The notes under the pieces are model-generated. The model did no database searches and was not told where the DNA came from. It saw only the letters and a program-made list of their open reading frames with translations. From Berberis thunbergii (taxonomy: Eukaryota > Streptophyta > Magnoliopsida > Ranunculales > Berberidaceae), in assembly GCA_003290165.1 (NCBI GenBank), contig QNQO01001178.1:1-64000 (forward strand): a DNA stretch of 64,000 bases. Reading direction: 5' to 3'. Positions 60,139 through 64,000 of the stretch are shown one piece after another. The stretch's first letter is position 1; every line of letters starts with the position of its first letter. Both the position numbers and the translations under genes were made by a program.

Positions 60139-60469
60139 TTATAGCGAAAGATTGAGGTCCAAGTCCAACCCGCGACTCCTACCACCTTCCCCTTCATGTT
60201 TGGTTTCTACTTCTTTCTTATGATCATCTGAAGAGCTTGTTCCTTCTCAAATGCTTCTCCTTCATGAAATCTTCCCATTCAAACTTTGGGCTCCAAACGT
60301 GTGTCTCCTTCCCCACTCCACCTTTCGATTTATCCAAACCCTTCGTTAGACGATCACGAACGTCTCGAGTACTTTTGATCAGAGCATAGAACATGTCTAT
60401 CTTCTCTTCTTCTTCTTCTTCTTCATCTTCATCACCAACCTTCCTCTTCTTCTTTCTCTCTGTTTCCAT
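60139..60469 (-). pseudogene. NIMIN-like gene, frame-split
   Basis: The likely start is the ATG at 60469 (METERKKKRKVG, an NLS-like basic run), followed by a Glu/Asp run and KIDMFYALIKSTRDVRDRL, then VWSPKFEWEDFMKEKHLR with the family's WEDF box. The frame stops at 60224. In another frame the sequence continues GTSSSDDHKKEVETKHEGEG and ends GLDLDLNLSL, a strong EAR motif, with TAA at 60139. A single surplus base near 60247 accounts for the split. Longer upstream open sequence to 60577 lacks family similarity. NIMIN function would need both halves, so this is either a broken allele or an assembly indel. Confidence 0.8.
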
Positions 60470-61146
60470 TTCACATACCACACTTGGTTGGAAGACTGGT
60501 TCAACATTTATACATGAAAGTATATTGACATTTTTTTCAAAGATATCACGTGTTGTGGACCGGTCTATGCCTTCCATATGGAGTGATTGAAATGCCGATG
60601 TGTTTAATTGGGTAGGTTGTCCTTTGTTGAGGGTGTTTTCGTAAATCGGATGGTAAAGGTCTTGTGACTTTTGAATAGTATACGTAGCAAATCTGACGCC
60701 AGATATATATGCACACGCAATAGGTATATTTTACACGTTCACACACCGACATCATTTCGGGGTAAATAATAGTTAATTATGGTTTTTATAATTAATTGCT
60801 AATTATTGCAGTTTTAAATGATTATTTATGCGGCACTTGGTCAAGTGCTTAGCTAGAATTGGAAATCAGAAATGAATAAAATTGGTTAAATATAGCAAAT
60901 AATTAAATTGGTATGATGACTCTGACGGATGGTATAACTAGGTCACGGGGTCGATTCCAGCCAACGGCATCAAATGATTAAAAAATAATAATAAATTGGT
61001 TGTTTGCTTGATCAAAATCAGACCACAGACATAATCAAAATAATTTCAATGATAACGTCATTCCTTACCTCACGGATCAAGCTTATTGTGTAAGTTGGTT
61101 GATGTCAAGCTTTGAATATACATAAAGAGAAAAGAGTGAGACATTA
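60470..61146. other. Spacer between the NIMIN-like gene and G6PDH 3' end
   Basis: Contains a TATA-like GATATATATGC near 60702 and one TGACG (60694-60698) upstream of the NIMIN-like start. A B-box-like GGGGTCGATTCC (60947) is weak SINE evidence. No further gene. Confidence 0.4.
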
Positions 61147-63925
61147 CTAGTCATCTGCCCATCGAACCCCATGTTTTGCTCCAAGATAATGGGCTCCCAC
61201 GGGACCTCTGCCTCCAAATTCATAGAGTTCCGGGGCTATCTTGTTCTCGTCTATCTCCTTTAGAACAGGAGTCAGAATATTCCATGCAGCTGCTAACTCG
61301 TCACTTCTCATAAAGAGATGGTTGTCACCATCGATAACATCTAGTAGAAGATGTTCGTAAGAATCAGGGACCTCTACATTATACCTGCAGTTGTCACAAA
61401 GAATCTCAATGTATAAGAAACATGTATGTGGTGAAGTAGACTCTGTTGAATGAAAGCAATCAAACATACTTGTCCTTGTAGAGCAAATTCAGTTCTGAAG
61501 CATCCAACTGCAGTCCCAATCCTGGAACCTTGTTGTTCATTTTGATAAGGATTGCTTCGTCTGGTACATCTCGCAGAATCAGTTCATTAGTTGCAAGATT
61601 GGGGTTTTGTCCAATACGCTCATGGTAGAGATTTCCTGGGACTTTGTGGAACTGGATTCGTATCTCCATTCTGCATGGGTAGATTATATGGGTCAGTGGA
61701 CTAAAAAAAAAGGTGAATGTGAAGCAAAATCTACCCAAAGTCTGAACAGGCATTTCCTCTAGCAAATTTGAATAGACGAAAAATTGCACTAAAATTTTGA
61801 AAATATTGAAGTTTAATTCTATAGAAACAAGGAACTAATTTAATACCTGTGTTTAATAAGACCCATGCCAGTTTTAATCAGAAAGGGCACACCGTCCCAT
61901 CGAGCATTGTCAATGTACAAAGCAGCAGCAAAGAATGTAGGTGTTAAGCTGTTCAAATAAACATCTGAGGAACTAGCTTTATATTGACCAAGAACAATAT
62001 CGCCAAGCTCCAATTTACGGATTGATCGCAGAACTTTGACCTGAATATATGTCTCATGTCACAATATTAAGGGTTTGTCTTTCTACTATATAACATTCTG
62101 AATCATGTAAAACTGCTGTACCTTTTCATTTCGAACATCTTCATCATCAAGACTAATTGGTGGCTCCATAGCAAATAATGCAATTGTCTGGAGTATATGA
62201 CTATGAACTATATCTCGGATGATCCCATAACCATCAAAGTACCTACATAAAAAAAAATAAAAAAAAGGTGTTATATTCAATGGCAGTTCTGATGGACTGA
62301 TATAATCAACGAGTTGGATCACTTGATTTTACTGAAACAAGTCTCGGAATTACCTTCCCCTTGTTTCCATGCCCCAATCTTCAGACAAAATCACCTATAA
62401 CAAATTAACAATCTTAAAATTGCCCATACTAAATCCCCATGCTGAGCTCAGTTCGTCAAAGAGGAAGAACAATACCTGCACGTTGCGTATATAAGCACGG
62501 CTCCATAATGGCTCAAATACCAGATTAGAGAACCTCAATACAGTAAGATTTTCAATCAAGTTCTTCCCCAAAAGGTGGTCTATCCTGAATGGAGAAATGG
62601 TATTAAACAGGTTAAACTTCCATTCTATATTTAAGGAAAATACAAACTTGTAAACTAACTAGTATAACGCAGGTAGCAAATCAAAGATAAATGCAGAATT
62701 AGGAATGGGAACAGAATGATAAAAGAATTAATAATATAACCTGTAAATTTGTTTCTCCTCAAATTTGGAAAGTAGAGACTGAGTCAAATTCGAAGAAGAT
62801 GGTCCATCAAAACCAAAGGGCTTTTCAACTATTATCCGATTCCATCCCTTCTGGCTTTGGGCATTATCTGCTAAACCAGACGCAACATCAAGGAGGGCTT
62901 CTTGTGGCACAGAAAGGTAAAATATCCTGTTTGCTTCAGATGCTCCCTGAGGTAGGTCATAAGATTGAATTACCAAACAGGTAATAAAATTATTTAATAA
63001 GTATTAGAAGAATTAACATCAACTTTACTTCGATTTGTTCCATTTGAGTATTAAGCCTTGCCATCCCTTCCCTGTTGTTATCGCTTCCATTGACATAGTG
63101 TGTTCTACTAAGGAAGGCACTCATTTTATCTTCACAGTTCTGCCTGTAAAATAGCATTTAGTAAAATTCCATCCTGGTGGAATTCCTTCCATGCCATTTC
63201 TTGATGATAGTCAAAGAACAACCTAAGGACTTAAAACATGACTGATATTTTGTCAAATGGATACAGACCACAATGTCAACCCCAATTCACGTAAGTAAAT
63301 GCTAGGATGGAAGCTCAAAAGTGAGTTCCATTAGCAAAATAGATGATCATCTTATGAACAAATAGCAAAGAAACTAAATAAGATATGAACCGAACGCCAT
63401 ACTGATGATCAACACGACAAGTGAGGGTTGATGCAATAATGGATCTCAGATCTTCGTCGGTCATGTTCTTTCTCGAATATCCAAATATACCAACATTCTG
63501 CAAGAATTGAAAGAAAGCGGTAAATCTATTCTAGAAAGTTCTATATAAAAAACCAAGATTAATAAAAATGCAATGATTCCGTCGAGTCTATATCACAAAT
63601 TTACATACAAACGAAAGATGAATTTTAAGAACTTTAAGAAGTTGCAAACGGGTAACTGTTTACCTCAGGAAGGAACCCACTATAGTACAAAGCAAATAAT
63701 GCTGGAAAATCTTTGCTCTGGCTAATTCCCCAGTAGCGCCTATAACTGCGATACAAAGTGTGGATGCTCTACCACCTTGACTGCCCATATCAAATGAGCT
63801 TTTCTGATATAAAGATGAAGAAAAATCCATGGAAGCAATATTATCTTTAGGAACAGCTCGTTGATAATTAGCCATAGATGTTTCTTTGAATTGGGATACT
63901 GGTGCCTCAGTTTCTTCAATTGAAT
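61147..63925 (-). CDS. G6PD4: Plastid-type glucose-6-phosphate dehydrogenase, G6PD4-like (5' end outside)
   Basis: Eleven minus-strand exons are the first exon plus ten more as seen here: 63925-63664, 63497-63403, 63143-63029, 62946-62741, 62584-62476, 62394-62354, 62242-62122, 62040-61847, 61670-61470 and 61384-61147 (ten visible); the transit-peptide exon lies right of the window. G6PDH makes NADPH and 6-phosphogluconolactone in the oxidative pentose phosphate pathway. Visible marks: Rossmann GATGELA (canonical GASGDLA), [18 protein letters not shown] (canonical RIDHYLGKE), [35 protein letters not shown], and the C-terminal [22 protein letters not shown] family end. GATGELA and the C terminus point to the G6PD4 branch, whose Arabidopsis member is reported to lack activity alone and to partner G6PD1. 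The first visible exon has a one-base frame loss in an A4 run (63706-63709) that splits AKIFPALF-like sequence. Confidence 0.93.
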
Positions 63926-64000
63926 CTGTATATTTCAGCCATTTAGAATGTCAATGTTATTCATTGAATTAATCAAGAAGCTGAAACTATCACTAACCAT

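Noticed and set aside
60930..60975. GGGGTCGATTCC as a tRNA or SINE B-box
   Set aside because: No A-box at the right distance and no cloverleaf; too weak to list as a gene or element.

Overview
The window is nuclear DNA from a flowering plant, probably a eudicot. The genes are intron-rich with GT..AG splice sites, the intergenic DNA is AT-rich and packed with transposons, and the gene families are plant-specific: an alpha-expansin, a BOR borate exporter, NIMIN-type NPR1 interactors with EAR motifs, an ECT-type YTH reader, a plastid-type G6PDH and plant PPR proteins. The species cannot be named from the sequence alone.

Layout. 1-6.4 kb: 3' part of a YTH (ECT-like) m6A-reader gene on +. Its coding frame is broken by about five small indels upstream of an intact last exon, and its 4.7-kb last intron carries a 1.42-kb hAT-like element with a captured F-box fragment and a Tourist-like MITE. 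6.4-15.7 kb: transposon-rich DNA with CACTA-like ends, a MULE MITE and AT-rich minisatellites. 15.7-17.4 kb: an intact alpha-expansin gene (+). 18.2-24.7 kb: PPR pseudogene pieces. One is split by a 4.5-kb Ty3/gypsy element (- strand) with both LTRs, PBS and near-perfect target duplication, but with the RT catalytic core deleted. 24.7-35.5 kb: no recognised gene; MITEs and a five-unit ~0.78-kb tandem array. 35.5-39.8 kb: an intact 12-exon BOR1-type borate exporter (+, 707 aa), preceded by three AUG-stop minimal uORFs. 41.6-45.7 kb: a small LYR-motif protein gene (-, 90 aa, four coding exons) with two transposons in one intron. 47.8-60.5 kb: three NIMIN-like genes, all on -. One is intact with paired TGACGTCA sites upstream; in the other two a one-base indel separates the N-terminal half from the EAR motif. 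Between them lie a solo LTR, more MITEs, a possible large degenerate LTR and a 0.8-kb hAT element. 61.1-64 kb: a G6PD4-like plastid glucose-6-phosphate dehydrogenase gene (-, 5' end outside), with one apparent one-base frameshift.

These genes do not form a pathway; they are ordinary plant neighbours. The points most worth attention are the boron-sensor-like uORFs and altered turnover residues of the BOR gene, the NIMIN cluster with its as-1-like promoter and two frame-split members, the hAT element that captured F-box coding sequence, and several transposons whose ends are fixed by exact 8- or 9-bp target duplications. Several one-base indels fall in short homopolymer runs (YTH, two NIMINs, G6PDH), so assembly error must be excluded before any of these is called a pseudogene. 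All family names come from reading the sequence; no search was run.
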